This document shows positions 35,852 through 44,600 of a DNA stretch of 64,000 nt, piece after piece. Numbering within the stretch: position 1 is the first letter of the stretch; each line of letters opens with the position of its first letter. Below the pieces are notes generated by a model that saw nothing but the letters and a program-made list of their open reading frames with translations, searched no databases and was not told the origin of the DNA. The position numbers and the translations under genes were made by a program. Origin of the DNA: Nocardioides ginsengisegetis (GTDB taxonomy: Bacteria > Actinomycetota > Actinomycetes > Propionibacteriales > Nocardioidaceae); NCBI RefSeq assembly GCF_014138045.1, contig NZ_JACGXA010000001.1, positions 3,147,001-3,211,000 on the forward strand. Direction: 5' to 3'.

Positions 35852-37114
35852 CTATGTCCGCCGGGCGAACCGGACGTCCCCGTTGGGCAGGCGACTGGCG
35901 TCGTAGCGGTCGTCGTGGGCGAGATGGTGGTGGTGACTGCAGAGCAGCACCCCGTCAGCCAGGTCGGTCAGCCCGCCCAGGGACCAGGGATGCAGATGGT
36001 GTGCCTCACACCAGGCCGCCGGGATCGTGCACCCCTCGGCCCGGCAGCGACCGTCGCGGACGGCCATCGCCTTGCGCTGGGACGCGGAGTAGAGGCGGGC
36101 GACCCGCCCCAGGTCGAGCACCTCGGACGGGCCGCCGAGCACGAGGGGCATCAGGTCGGCGTTGCAGGCCAGCCGCCGCGCCTCGCCGGCCGTGATCACC
36201 TCACCGGTGCCGAGGGTCGCGACCCCCAGACCGGAGAGCAGGTCGTCCAGCTTGATGGTCACCATGACGGTGGTGGCCGTGCCGCCGTGCTGGGGCAGCA
36301 CCTTCGAGGGCAGTCGCTCCAGCAGTGCGCAGAACGCCTCACCGAGGCGCCGGCCGTAGGGCAGTCGGGCCACGTCGCCCAGATCGAGGCCGGCACCGTC
36401 GGGGTCCCGGTCGTGGCGGCGCGGCGAGGTCATCGACTCGAGGTAGACCTTCAGCCGCGCGGCCACCTGCTCGGGGACCCGGATCCTGATGTCGGTCGAC
36501 CCGTCGCCGCGGACTCGCATGGTGAGCCGAGTGTCCTTCCGCGCGGCCCGCTCCGCGGCCTCGTGACGACGCCGCTCCTCCTCCGTGGCCACGTCGGGCG
36601 CGACCACCTCCAGCACCCCACGACCGAGCACCCGCAGCTCGGAGGGCCCGAAGTGTGCCGCCTCGTCGACGAGGTGCGCCTCGGCCTTGATCCGCACCTC
36701 GGCCTCGAGATCCTCGGGCAGCGCGTCGAGGGCGTTCACGATCACGGCGGCCTGGTAGCGGTTGACCCGTCCCTCGGCCAGCGCGTCACCCACCAGCAGG
36801 CAGCGGGATCCCAACGCCTCGGCCAGCCGCTGCGCCGCAGCACCCTGCTCGCGGCCGCACCGCGTCTCGTGCGCGAGCCAGGCCCCCGCCGAGCGGGCAC
36901 CCGCCTCGAGCGCCACGTCGTCGGCTGCCGCCAGCACCCGCAGCGTCAGCTCGTGGAGCCGCTCCTCGTCCCTGGCCAGCGCCCGCAGAGCTGCCGCCTT
37001 GTCGTCGGCCGTCATGTAGATCGGCTCCACGCCCGCGACCTCGTCCAGCAGCGCGGCGAGCTGCTCGGCACACCGGTTGACCGGGTGCGTGAGCTCGGGG
37101 ACGCCTGCTGTCAT
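35852..37114 (-). CDS. DUF222 / HNH endonuclease (13E12 repeat type)
   Basis: 420 residues. The N-terminal DUF222 domain opens HPVNRCAEQLAALLDEVAGVEP and runs to about residue 300; the C-terminal HNH nuclease has the zinc/metal cluster CRAEGCTIPAAWCEAHHLHPW and the final HNH histidines in LLCSHHHHLAHDD. Members occur in many copies in Nocardioides and mycobacteria (13E12 family) and may be selfish nucleases; cellular function is unsettled. The ATG at 37114 keeps the full N-terminus. The IS30-type element begins only 8 nt upstream, so its native promoter has been separated from the gene. Confidence 0.92.
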   Translation of the reverse strand: MTAGVPELTHPVNRCAEQLAALLDEVAGVEPIYMTADDKAAALRALARDEERLHELTLRVLAAADDVALEAGARSAGAWLAHETRCGREQGAAAQRLAEALGSRCLLVGDALAEGRVNRYQAAVIVNALDALPEDLEAEVRIKAEAHLVDEAAHFGPSELRVLGRGVLEVVAPDVATEEERRRHEAAERAARKDTRLTMRVRGDGSTDIRIRVPEQVAARLKVYLESMTSPRRHDRDPDGAGLDLGDVARLPYGRRLGEAFCALLERLPSKVLPQHGGTATTVMVTIKLDDLLSGLGVATLGTGEVITAGEARRLACNADLMPLVLGGPSEVLDLGRVARLYSASQRKAMAVRDGRCRAEGCTIPAAWCEAHHLHPWSLGGLTDLADGVLLCSHHHHLAHDDRYDASRLPNGDVRFARRT

Positions 37115-37122
37115 GCGTGAAC

Positions 37123-38219
37123 TCAACCGGTTGTTGCAAGTCCTTCCGATTGAGTAGAGGTTGCAGCGCATGCCTGGAGCACGGTTGACGGTGGAGCAGC
37201 GTCGGACGATTGAACGGGGTTACCGGATCGGTCTTTCGCAGGGACAGATCGCCTCGATCATCGGGAAGTCGCCGTCCACGGTGAGCAGGGAGCTGGCGCG
37301 GAGCTTCTCGGCTCCGGGGACCCGTTCGCCCAAGAGGCGCACCGCCCGCTCGGGCGGCCAGGGTTACCAGCGGCCCTACGACGCCGAGCGGGCCCACCGC
37401 TTCGCCACGATCAAGGCCCGAAGGCCCAAGGCGCGGCGGCTGGACCACGCGCCGCTGCGTGAGCAGGTGTGGGAGTTGTTGCGTGCGGACTGGTCCCCGG
37501 AGCAGATCGCGGCGATGCTGCCGGTGATGTTCCCCCACGACCCGGACATGCGCGTGAGCCACGAGACGATCTACCAGTCCCTGTTCGTCCAGACCAAGGG
37601 CGAGCTCAAACGCGAGCTCACCGCCCACCTGCGCAGCCGCCGGACCCGCCGCAAGACCCAGACCGGCGGCGCGAAACGCGTCACCCTGGGCATCACCGAT
37701 GACATCACCATCCGGGCCCGCCCGGCCGAGGTCGCAGACCGGGCCGTCCCCGGCCACTGGGAGGGAGACCTGCTCCTGGGTGGCACCGGCAAGGGCGCGG
37801 TGATCACCCTGGTCGAACGCTCCAGCCGCTACGTGCTGCTGGCCCCGCTGCCGGGCCGGCACACCGCCGAGCTCGCCCGCCTGAGCCTGGCCGAGATGAT
37901 CGCCACCCTGCCCCTGGAGCTGCGCAAGTCGATCACCTGGGACCGGGGCAGCGAGATGGCCCAGCACGCCCAGTTCAAGATCGACACCGGCCTGCAGATC
38001 TACTTCTGCGACCCCCAGTCGCCCTGGCAACGCGGCACCAACGAGAACACCAACGGACTGCTACGTCAGTACTGGCCCAAGGGCGCCGACCTGCGTGGCC
38101 TGACCCAGACCGACTGCGACGACGTCGCCCTACGCCTCAACACCCGGCCCCGACAGACGCTGAACTGGCAGACTCCCGGCCAAGCCCTCAACGACGGGCT
38201 CGTTGCAACAGCTGTTTGA
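37123..38219 (+). mobile_element. IS30-family insertion sequence
   Basis: About 1.1 kb: one transposase gene flanked by imperfect 17-bp inverted repeats, left at 37123-37139 (tcaaccggttgttgcaa) and right at 38203-38219 (ttgcaacagctgtttga), 14 of 17 matching when inverted. The right repeat contains the transposase stop codon. No clear target duplication is visible. The element lies between a DUF222/HNH gene and the AT-richer DNA at 38220-38290 that was probably that gene's upstream region. Confidence 0.8.
37170..38219 (+). CDS. IS30-family transposase
   Basis: 349 residues. Helix-turn-helix at the front (LTVEQRRTIERGYRIGLSQG, SIIGKSPSTVSREL) followed by the DDE core: first Asp in HWEGDLLLG (about residue 200), second in SITWDRGSEMAQH (about 255), and Glu in NENTNGLLRQYWPKG (about 295), all matching IS30. 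The frame is intact, so the element may be active. ATG 37170 was used; an in-frame TTG at 37161 is also possible. Confidence 0.95.
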   Translation: MPGARLTVEQRRTIERGYRIGLSQGQIASIIGKSPSTVSRELARSFSAPGTRSPKRRTARSGGQGYQRPYDAERAHRFATIKARRPKARRLDHAPLREQVWELLRADWSPEQIAAMLPVMFPHDPDMRVSHETIYQSLFVQTKGELKRELTAHLRSRRTRRKTQTGGAKRVTLGITDDITIRARPAEVADRAVPGHWEGDLLLGGTGKGAVITLVERSSRYVLLAPLPGRHTAELARLSLAEMIATLPLELRKSITWDRGSEMAQHAQFKIDTGLQIYFCDPQSPWQRGTNENTNGLLRQYWPKGADLRGLTQTDCDDVALRLNTRPRQTLNWQTPGQALNDGLVATAV

Positions 38220-38301
38220 ATCCGCGATGCCTCGATTCTACGCCGCATTACCACAAACCGAAAGCATGTTCGAAAATCTGTGGACAACGCCCACCCCCTG
38301 G

Positions 38302-39483
38302 TCAGCGGGCGAACAGCGCCTTCACGAACGGCACCGAGTCGACCAGCGACGCCTGCATGGTCCCGTTGTGGTCGGTCGGGTAGGTCCGGAACGTCACGTC
38401 CGCGCCGTTGGCCGTGATCACGCCGACGTACGCCGCGGTGGTCTCCATCGGGACGTCGGTGTCGACCGCACCGTTGGCCATGAAGACCGGCTTCTCGAAC
38501 GACGTCTCCGGCATGCCGAGGTAGTCGCGGGCGGCCTGCACGAAGCCGGGCAGCGAGGCCAGCGGCTTGGTGAAGAAGTCGCCGATCGCCGTGCCCTCGA
38601 GGGCCTTCTCGAACTCGTTCGTGCAGGCGTGCTCGCCCATGTCGACGAACTTCTTGCCCGTCTCGGTCAGCGCACTGTTGATGTGCAGCTCGGGGTGGAC
38701 GTAGCGCATGCCGGCGAGGATGTAGGCGAGGTACTCCGTCAGCGCCGGGCTCACGTCGACCGGCGGCACACCCGGCCCGGGCAGCGAGACCAGCAGCTCG
38801 ATGTACGCCGGAGCGCCGGTCCCGACGCCGCCGCGGAAGTCCAGTGCCTTGCCGCCGAACTCCGTCGCGTACGACGACGTCGCGACCGCCCCGCCCCCGC
38901 CCTGCGACTGGCCGATGACGACCCACTTGTTGCTGAGCTTCTCCGACGACGGGAGATCCAGGTTGCGCGCCGCCTTCACCATGTCGACGACGTTGTGCGC
39001 GGTCGAGCGGTTGTGCAGGTAGGCGTGCATCCCGGGGGTGCCGAGGCCGGCGTAGTCGCTCGCGACGATCGCGTAGCCCTGCTTCATCCAGGTGCCGAGG
39101 TAGGCCCAGTCGCGCTGCGGCAGCGCCGGCCCGACCCGGCTCGGCGCGCAGGCGTCGCCGATGCCGGACGTGCCGTGCGCCCACGAGATCACCGGCCAGC
39201 CGCCCTTCGGCGCCTCACCCTTCGGCAGGAACACCGTGCCCGTGCTCAGCGCCTTGTGCCCGAACGCGTCGGTGGTGACGTAGGTCAGCTTCAGCGCCCG
39301 GCTCGTGGTCTTCGGGATCCACAGGTCACGGTCGAGCGGGCCCGACTCCAGCACGGTCCCCACCGGCTGGTCGACGCCGTCGCGGGCCGGGGCCGTTGCG
39401 GCGTACGACGTCGTGCTGGTCAGCCCGGCCGCCACCAAGGCGGCGGCGAGCAGTGCGATCGGGGTGCGCAGGTGAGTCCTCAC
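38302..39483 (-). CDS. Secretory lipase-like hydrolase
   Basis: 393 residues, signal peptide about 1-29 (cut near SYAATA). The body matches the secretory lipase (LIP) type alpha/beta hydrolase: WPVISWAHGTSG, the nucleophile elbow GQSQGG in WVVIGQSQGGGGA (about residue 188), the acid region NGAVDTDVP and the His in PTDHNGTM. It is exported and probably acts on lipids or esters outside the cell. GTG start at 39483. A second protein of the same type is encoded at 43290-44549, two genes upstream on the same strand. Confidence 0.88.
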   Translation of the reverse strand: MRTHLRTPIALLAAALVAAGLTSTTSYAATAPARDGVDQPVGTVLESGPLDRDLWIPKTTSRALKLTYVTTDAFGHKALSTGTVFLPKGEAPKGGWPVISWAHGTSGIGDACAPSRVGPALPQRDWAYLGTWMKQGYAIVASDYAGLGTPGMHAYLHNRSTAHNVVDMVKAARNLDLPSSEKLSNKWVVIGQSQGGGGAVATSSYATEFGGKALDFRGGVGTGAPAYIELLVSLPGPGVPPVDVSPALTEYLAYILAGMRYVHPELHINSALTETGKKFVDMGEHACTNEFEKALEGTAIGDFFTKPLASLPGFVQAARDYLGMPETSFEKPVFMANGAVDTDVPMETTAAYVGVITANGADVTFRTYPTDHNGTMQASLVDSVPFVKALFAR

Positions 39484-39524
39484 GTGACAGGCAACGAGTG
39501 CCGGCCGGCGCGGTTACCCCGCTC

Positions 39525-40961
39525 TCAGACGCCGTCGGTGTGCACGACCCGTCCGCGGCCGAGGTGGCTGTGCCGGTAGCCGTAGAGGCCGTAGACCACG
39601 GCACCGAGCACGAACCACACGGCGAACCGCACCCACGTGGCCGTCTGCAGCTGGGTGATCAGCCACAGCGAGAACGCGATGCCGAGCAGGGGCGTGAACG
39701 GCATCAGCGGCGCACGGAAGGTGCGCGGCAGGTCGGGCTGGCGGTAGCGCAGCACGATCACCGCGACGGAGACCACGATGAAGGCGAGCAGGATGCCGAT
39801 GTTGGTGAGCTCGGCGGCGTCCCCGATCGGGACGAAGCCCGCGATCCCCGCCGCGGCGATCCCCACGATCCAGACCGGGCGCGAGGGCGAGTGCTGGTCG
39901 TTGGTCTTGGCGAACCACGCCGGCAGCAGGCCGTCGCGGCTGATGGCGAACCAGACCCGCGAGGCGCCGAGGGTGAAGGAGAACAGCACGGTGATGATGC
40001 CGACGATGGCGCCGAACGCGACCACCTTCGCGAAGCCCGACAGGCCCACGGACTCGAACGCGACGCCGAAGGCGGCCGAGTCGGCGAGCTCGGTGTAGTT
40101 CTGCATGCCGGTGAGCACGGTGGCGGCCAGCAGGTAGAGCACCATCGCGATCGCCAGGGAGAGCACGACGGCCTTCGGCAGGTTGCGCTCCGCGTCCTTG
40201 GACTCCTCCGCGGCGGTGCTCATCGCGTCGTACCCAAACACCGCGAAGAAGACCGTGGCCGCGCCCGTGGCGGCGCCGCTGAGGCCATAGGGGAAGTAGG
40301 GCGTCAGGTTGTCGCTCTTGACGTAGAAGGCGCCGACCACGATCACCGCGAGCACGATCGCGAGCTTCACGAACACCAGCCAGGTCTCGACCTTGGCGCT
40401 GGTCTTGATGCCGCGGTTGAGCAGCCAGGCGACGCCCAGGCAGAGCAGGATCGCGAACAGGTCCACGTGGTGCCCGCCGCCGGTGCCGGGCGCGCCGAGC
40501 ATCCAGGCCGGCAGGTCGAGGCCGAAGCCGTCGAGCAGGAAGGTGATGTACTGCGAGACGCCGATCGCCACGACGGCGACGATCGCGGTGTACTCCAGCA
40601 GCAGGTCCCACCCGATGAACCAGCCGACGGACTCACCGAGCACCGCGTAGCCATAGGTGTACGCCGATCCCGCGCGCGGGATCAGCCCGCCGAACTCGGC
40701 ATACGACAACGCGGCGCATGCGCTGGCCACGCCGGCGATGAGGAACGACACCGACACCGCCGGCCCGGCGTCGGTCTTGGCGACCGGGCCCGCCAGCGCG
40801 AAGATGCCGGCGCCGATGATCGCGCCCAGGCCGATCGCGGTCAGCTGCCACAGCCCGATGCTGCGCTCCAGCCCGCTGTCCCCGGCGTCGTCCTCGATCG
40901 GCTTGCGCCGGAAGATCCCGGTCTGTGCGGCCACCTGACGGCCCGTCGCCTGTTCAGTCAT
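39525..40961 (-). CDS. Amino-acid permease, APC family (CAT type)
   Basis: 478 residues, about 12-14 membrane helices. The consensus motif GLGAIIGAGIFALAGPVA near residue 45 is the hallmark of the cationic amino-acid transporter branch (YfnA-like). SYAEFGGLIPRAGSAYTY and GYDAMSTAAEESKDAERNLP are further family motifs. ATG 40961 has AGGAGGA upstream. No linked regulator or enzyme points to a substrate; cationic amino acids are the family's usual ones. Confidence 0.92.
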   Translation of the reverse strand: MTEQATGRQVAAQTGIFRRKPIEDDAGDSGLERSIGLWQLTAIGLGAIIGAGIFALAGPVAKTDAGPAVSVSFLIAGVASACAALSYAEFGGLIPRAGSAYTYGYAVLGESVGWFIGWDLLLEYTAIVAVVAIGVSQYITFLLDGFGLDLPAWMLGAPGTGGGHHVDLFAILLCLGVAWLLNRGIKTSAKVETWLVFVKLAIVLAVIVVGAFYVKSDNLTPYFPYGLSGAATGAATVFFAVFGYDAMSTAAEESKDAERNLPKAVVLSLAIAMVLYLLAATVLTGMQNYTELADSAAFGVAFESVGLSGFAKVVAFGAIVGIITVLFSFTLGASRVWFAISRDGLLPAWFAKTNDQHSPSRPVWIVGIAAAGIAGFVPIGDAAELTNIGILLAFIVVSVAVIVLRYRQPDLPRTFRAPLMPFTPLLGIAFSLWLITQLQTATWVRFAVWFVLGAVVYGLYGYRHSHLGRGRVVHTDGV

Positions 40962-41078
40962 CGTGCTTCCTCCTGCCGCGACACCCGAGCCGCGCGCACC
41001 CCACGTCTACCGCACGGGCGGGGTCCGGCGCACCCCCCGCGAGGTGGAGTGCGCGCCCGGAGTTCACCCGGCGCCCCC

Positions 41079-42263
41079 TCACGCGGCGCGCGCGGCACTC
41101 AGCTCGGCCAGCAGCTCGAGCCGCCCTCGAGCCGGCTCGGGGACCAGAGCCGCCCAGCGTTCCCAGGCCGCCGCATGGTGCGGATCGACCAGCTGCCGAC
41201 GAGCCTCGGCGAAGCCCGCCGGGCTCACCACGGCCGCGGCGACGTACGCCGTCATCTCGTTGTCGCCGAGCGTCCCCTCGGCGGCTCGCCGCAGGATCCG
41301 GTACGCCGCGCGCCCGACCTCGTCGCGTCCCGCCGCGAGCTGCGCCATCGTGCTGGCGAGCGCCGACGGTGCGGTGAAGCGCTGCACGAGCTCGAGGCTG
41401 GGCACGTCGGTGACGAGCTCGCGGTCCTCCCTCAGCAGGATCGACCGGTCCAGCCGGCCGTCACGGAACGCATGGTCGAGGGCAGCCACCCACGCGCCGC
41501 GCTCCGTCCCGGCCGCCGTCTCCCTCGCGGTCTGCTCGTCCACCGGCAGCGGTCGCGTGTCGAACATCAGCGCGGGCGTCGTGCCGCTCGGCACCAGCCG
41601 CCCCAGCATGAAGTCGCCGGGCTCCATCCCCGAGCACCCACCGAGGTCGAGCAGCGTGCGCGTGCACCCCGAGACGAGCTCACGCACGACCAGGCCACCG
41701 GGCCCGGACGACTCGAACCGATAGGCACCCATCCGGGCCCGCACCCACTCACGGGCGAGCACGCTCTCCTCGGCGAGCCGGCCGGCCGCCACGGTGTCGA
41801 GGTAGGCCTCGAGCCCGCCGAGCTCGTAGGTGCACAGCTGGTGGAACGCCCAGTCCTCGCCCGCGACCTGCGCGAGGAACGGGACCGGGTCCTCGCCGTC
41901 GACGTACGCCTGGCCCACCCTCTCGGAGTGGAACATCCGCACCGTGTAGTCGCGCGCGAACCGGTTGACCTCACCGGCCCGCGTGCCGCACTCCTCGTAG
42001 CGCGTGCACTGGTAGGCCACCCACCGGGCCCACAGCCACGGCGTCATCTCCTCCGCGAGGTCCGTGAGCTGGGCAAGCACGATGCGATGGGCGCCGCGGA
42101 CGAACATCGGCACGCCCTGGTGGTACTCCAGGGCGGTCGCCGCGTCGCCCGTGCGTTCGGCGGCCTGGGAGCTCTCCACGAAGGCGAGGTAGTCGCGCGT
42201 CATGAGGTCCGCGATCCGGGGGCCGCGGCGGAATCCGAGGGGCTTGCGAGGTGATCTGGGCAT
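41079..42263 (-). CDS. Hypothetical protein, 394 aa
   Basis: No family was recognised. The soluble, helix-rich 394-residue protein has no signal or membrane span; it contains YLAFVESSQAAERTGDAATA and repeated helix pairs that could form a TPR-like solenoid, as well as a Cys/Gly stretch SGCTRTLLDLGGCSG. ATG 42263 is preferred over an upstream ATG at 42350 because the longer version overlaps the 15-bp inverted repeat at 42315-42352. Strong third-position GC supports coding. Confidence 0.65.
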   Translation of the reverse strand: MPRSPRKPLGFRRGPRIADLMTRDYLAFVESSQAAERTGDAATALEYHQGVPMFVRGAHRIVLAQLTDLAEEMTPWLWARWVAYQCTRYEECGTRAGEVNRFARDYTVRMFHSERVGQAYVDGEDPVPFLAQVAGEDWAFHQLCTYELGGLEAYLDTVAAGRLAEESVLAREWVRARMGAYRFESSGPGGLVVRELVSGCTRTLLDLGGCSGMEPGDFMLGRLVPSGTTPALMFDTRPLPVDEQTARETAAGTERGAWVAALDHAFRDGRLDRSILLREDRELVTDVPSLELVQRFTAPSALASTMAQLAAGRDEVGRAAYRILRRAAEGTLGDNEMTAYVAAAVVSPAGFAEARRQLVDPHHAAAWERWAALVPEPARGRLELLAELSAARAA

Positions 42264-42314
42264 GCCCCCAGACTTCGCCTCGCGACGGCCTCCGAACAAG
42301 ACACCCGACGCGAT

Positions 42315-42352
42315 CTGTGGACAACCATGCACGCATCCATGGCTGTCCACAG
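42315..42352. repeat. Near-perfect inverted repeat with TGTGGAC arms
   Basis: ctgtggacaaccatg and catggctgtccacag, 15-nt arms pairing at 14 positions, 8-nt loop. It lies upstream of the 394-aa hypothetical gene and downstream of the next gene, so it may be an operator for the former or a terminator for the latter. Confidence 0.6.
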
Positions 42353-42400
42353 TTCGTGGACGAGGGGTTTGGCTTCAGCTGGTGCTCGGCGCGGTGAAGA

Positions 42401-43210
42401 TCATGAGGCGTACGAACAGAGGAACTCGGGCGCGCCGATCCCGGGGTAGACGTGGATGCCGTCGGGCGAGGTGCTGCGGGCCAGAATCGTGAAGCGGTAC
42501 GGCAGGTCGAGAGGGATCTCGACGTGTTCGACCATGCCGGGGGTCAACGGACCCGAGACGTAGGCGCTGCTGGTCTCGTCCGTCAGCAGCTCGATCGTCG
42601 CCGACGAGCCGTCGTCGGAGCCGTCCTGCACTCCCAGCTCGCCACGGAAGGCCTTGCAGTTACGGCCCGGCGTATGCCGGGTCTCCCAACTGGGAGTGTC
42701 GCCGTAGGTCGTCCAACCGGGGTACATCGTGCCGTTGATCGACACCGACGTGTACTGAGTCAGGACCGACCCGGCGGAGTAGTACTTCGGGAAGTCCGCC
42801 AGCGGGATCCACCGCCACACCTGGACCTGGGCGACCGTCGATCTCACCGACCCGAGCCCCCGATAGGCGACCACGGCCCGATAGAGCTCCTGGTCCTCGT
42901 CGGTCGCCACCACCCGGAAGTTCTTGGTCCGCGAGCCGTTGGCAGTACCGCTGCGAACCACGGTCCACGCCGCATGTCCGTAGATGTCGGTCGTCCGCTT
43001 AAGCAGCTTCACAGTCGTTGCCCGCGACGCCGACCCGAATGTCACCGTGACCGGAAGCCAGTCACCCTCAGTGGCGTCGGTGGGTATCGACACCCGCACC
43101 ATCGGCGCAGCCATCAGCCCGACGTCACCAGGCGTGCCCGCCACCGCAGGAGCGAGTGCTGCGCACAACAACATGAACACCACGACAGTCACGGTCCCGA
43201 GACGACGCAT
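42401..43210 (-). CDS. Secreted hypothetical protein, 269 aa
   Basis: A 269-residue exported protein: signal peptide about 1-24 (LAPAVAG). The mature part starts with an Ig-like or fibronectin-like segment (VRVSIPTDATEGDWLPVTVT, TVKLLKRTTD) found in many Nocardioides surface proteins, then a domain of unknown type with a Cys pair (NCKAFRGEL, FLCSYAS). Starts: ATG 43210, or GTG 43216 two codons earlier. Its composition is less GC-rich than the neighbours. No catalytic motif is seen. Confidence 0.68.
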   Translation of the reverse strand: MRRLGTVTVVVFMLLCAALAPAVAGTPGDVGLMAAPMVRVSIPTDATEGDWLPVTVTFGSASRATTVKLLKRTTDIYGHAAWTVVRSGTANGSRTKNFRVVATDEDQELYRAVVAYRGLGSVRSTVAQVQVWRWIPLADFPKYYSAGSVLTQYTSVSINGTMYPGWTTYGDTPSWETRHTPGRNCKAFRGELGVQDGSDDGSSATIELLTDETSSAYVSGPLTPGMVEHVEIPLDLPYRFTILARSTSPDGIHVYPGIGAPEFLCSYAS

Positions 43211-43289
43211 GGTCACCGACCTCCCTCAGTCGAGGCGACGGTAGGACGGAAGGCACCGCCGCGTGGCCGATTTCCGAAAAGCAGGCGCC

Positions 43290-44549
43290 TCAGCAGCTGC
43301 TCGGCGCCGGCGCCCCGGCGAACCGCGACCCCAGCCAGGCCGTCGCCTCGTTGAGGAACGTCAGCCCGGCGTTGCTGTGGTCGGCGCCCTGGATCTCCTC
43401 GTACTGCACCGTCACGCCCTGGCTGCAGTACTCGTCCGCCAGCGCCTTCTGGTCGGCCGCGATCATCACGTCGTCGCCCTTGCCGTCGTGGTTGCCCGCG
43501 ACGATGAACATCGGCGCACTCGGGTGCCCCTTGACCGAGCCCATGACGAGCCCGTCCAGGATCCGCTTGAAGACCGGCACGTGGAGGATGTCCTCGTACT
43601 TCTTCTTCATCAGGTGCTTGATCGTCAGGTTGGGGAACTCCCCCGACATCTCACCGATGCACTGCGTCGACTCGGTCCGCACCACCATCCGACCCCAGTC
43701 GGAGAGGTAAGGCATCAGGTCGAGCCCGTGCGCGCGGCTGATGCCGAGCATCGCCCCGGGGATCACGTCGGACCACTCGGGCGTGCCGTCGACGTACGGC
43801 AGGTTGTGCGCCATGTTCACCGGCAGCCCGCCCATCGCGGTGCCGACCAGGTTCAGGTCGGGTGCGTGCTTCGGCTGGAGCTCGCTGGCCCAGTCGGCGG
43901 CGATCGAGCCGCCGGAGTAGCCCATCATCCCGACCGGCGTGGTCTTCTCGTCCAGCTTCAGCGCCCGCAGCGTCGCGGTGATCCCGTCGAGCGTGCTGCG
44001 CCCCGACTCACGCCCGGCCACCCAGTGCAGCCCCGGCCCCTCGAAGTCCGGCACCGTCACGACGTACCCCTGCTGGTGCAGGTCCTGCACCGCCCCCTGC
44101 TCGATGTCGGTCAGCTGCGCGTTGGCCGCGCCCGGGTTGCCGCCCCGCAAGGTGTACGACGGGTCACACTTGCTCGACAGCGCGTCGTAGAAGCTGAGGT
44201 ACGCCGCCACGCGCGGCTGCGCCGTCCCGCTCGCCGGCAGCACCACCGTCGTGACCGTCGCGACCGCCCGCCCCCGCGTGTCCGTCGTCCGGTAGAGGAT
44301 CTGCTCTGCCGGCACCGGCGTCCCGTTGGTGTCCGCCCCCAGCGTCACGTCCCGCGTCTTCAGCGGCGTCCCAGGCCTGAGGTCCTTGAGTGGCGTCGAC
44401 CCGTCGTAACGGTAGAAGGGGTCCTTGCTCGGCCGCACCAGCGCCTGGTTCGTGTCCGCCCCCTCCGCCGGAGCGACGGCGGGCGCCAGGCTCGCTCCCG
44501 TCGCCAGCGCGGTCGCGAGCACGGTCACGGCGGTCAGCTTGAAGCGCAC
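43290..44549 (-). CDS. Secretory lipase-like hydrolase, second copy
   Basis: 419 residues with a signal peptide (about 1-30). Alpha/beta hydrolase of the secretory lipase type: YVVTVPDFEGPGLHWVAG, nucleophile elbow GYSGG in VGMMGYSGGSIAADW (about residue 185), a later FIVAGNHDGKGDDVM with the acid and GADHSNAG with the His. It is a distant relative of the lipase gene at 38302. Start: GTG 44549 has AAGGGGA 6 nt upstream; the longer frame to 44591 lacks a signal peptide. Confidence 0.87.
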   Translation of the reverse strand: MRFKLTAVTVLATALATGASLAPAVAPAEGADTNQALVRPSKDPFYRYDGSTPLKDLRPGTPLKTRDVTLGADTNGTPVPAEQILYRTTDTRGRAVATVTTVVLPASGTAQPRVAAYLSFYDALSSKCDPSYTLRGGNPGAANAQLTDIEQGAVQDLHQQGYVVTVPDFEGPGLHWVAGRESGRSTLDGITATLRALKLDEKTTPVGMMGYSGGSIAADWASELQPKHAPDLNLVGTAMGGLPVNMAHNLPYVDGTPEWSDVIPGAMLGISRAHGLDLMPYLSDWGRMVVRTESTQCIGEMSGEFPNLTIKHLMKKKYEDILHVPVFKRILDGLVMGSVKGHPSAPMFIVAGNHDGKGDDVMIAADQKALADEYCSQGVTVQYEEIQGADHSNAGLTFLNEATAWLGSRFAGAPAPSSC

Positions 44550-44600
44550 GGGGTCCCCTTCGTCGGTTGTCGGAGGAACAACGACCACCACGACCGCCGG

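Noticed and set aside
39396..42254. 952-codon open frame on the plus strand
   Set aside because: Opposite the amino-acid permease and the 394-aa gene, both well supported on the other strand.
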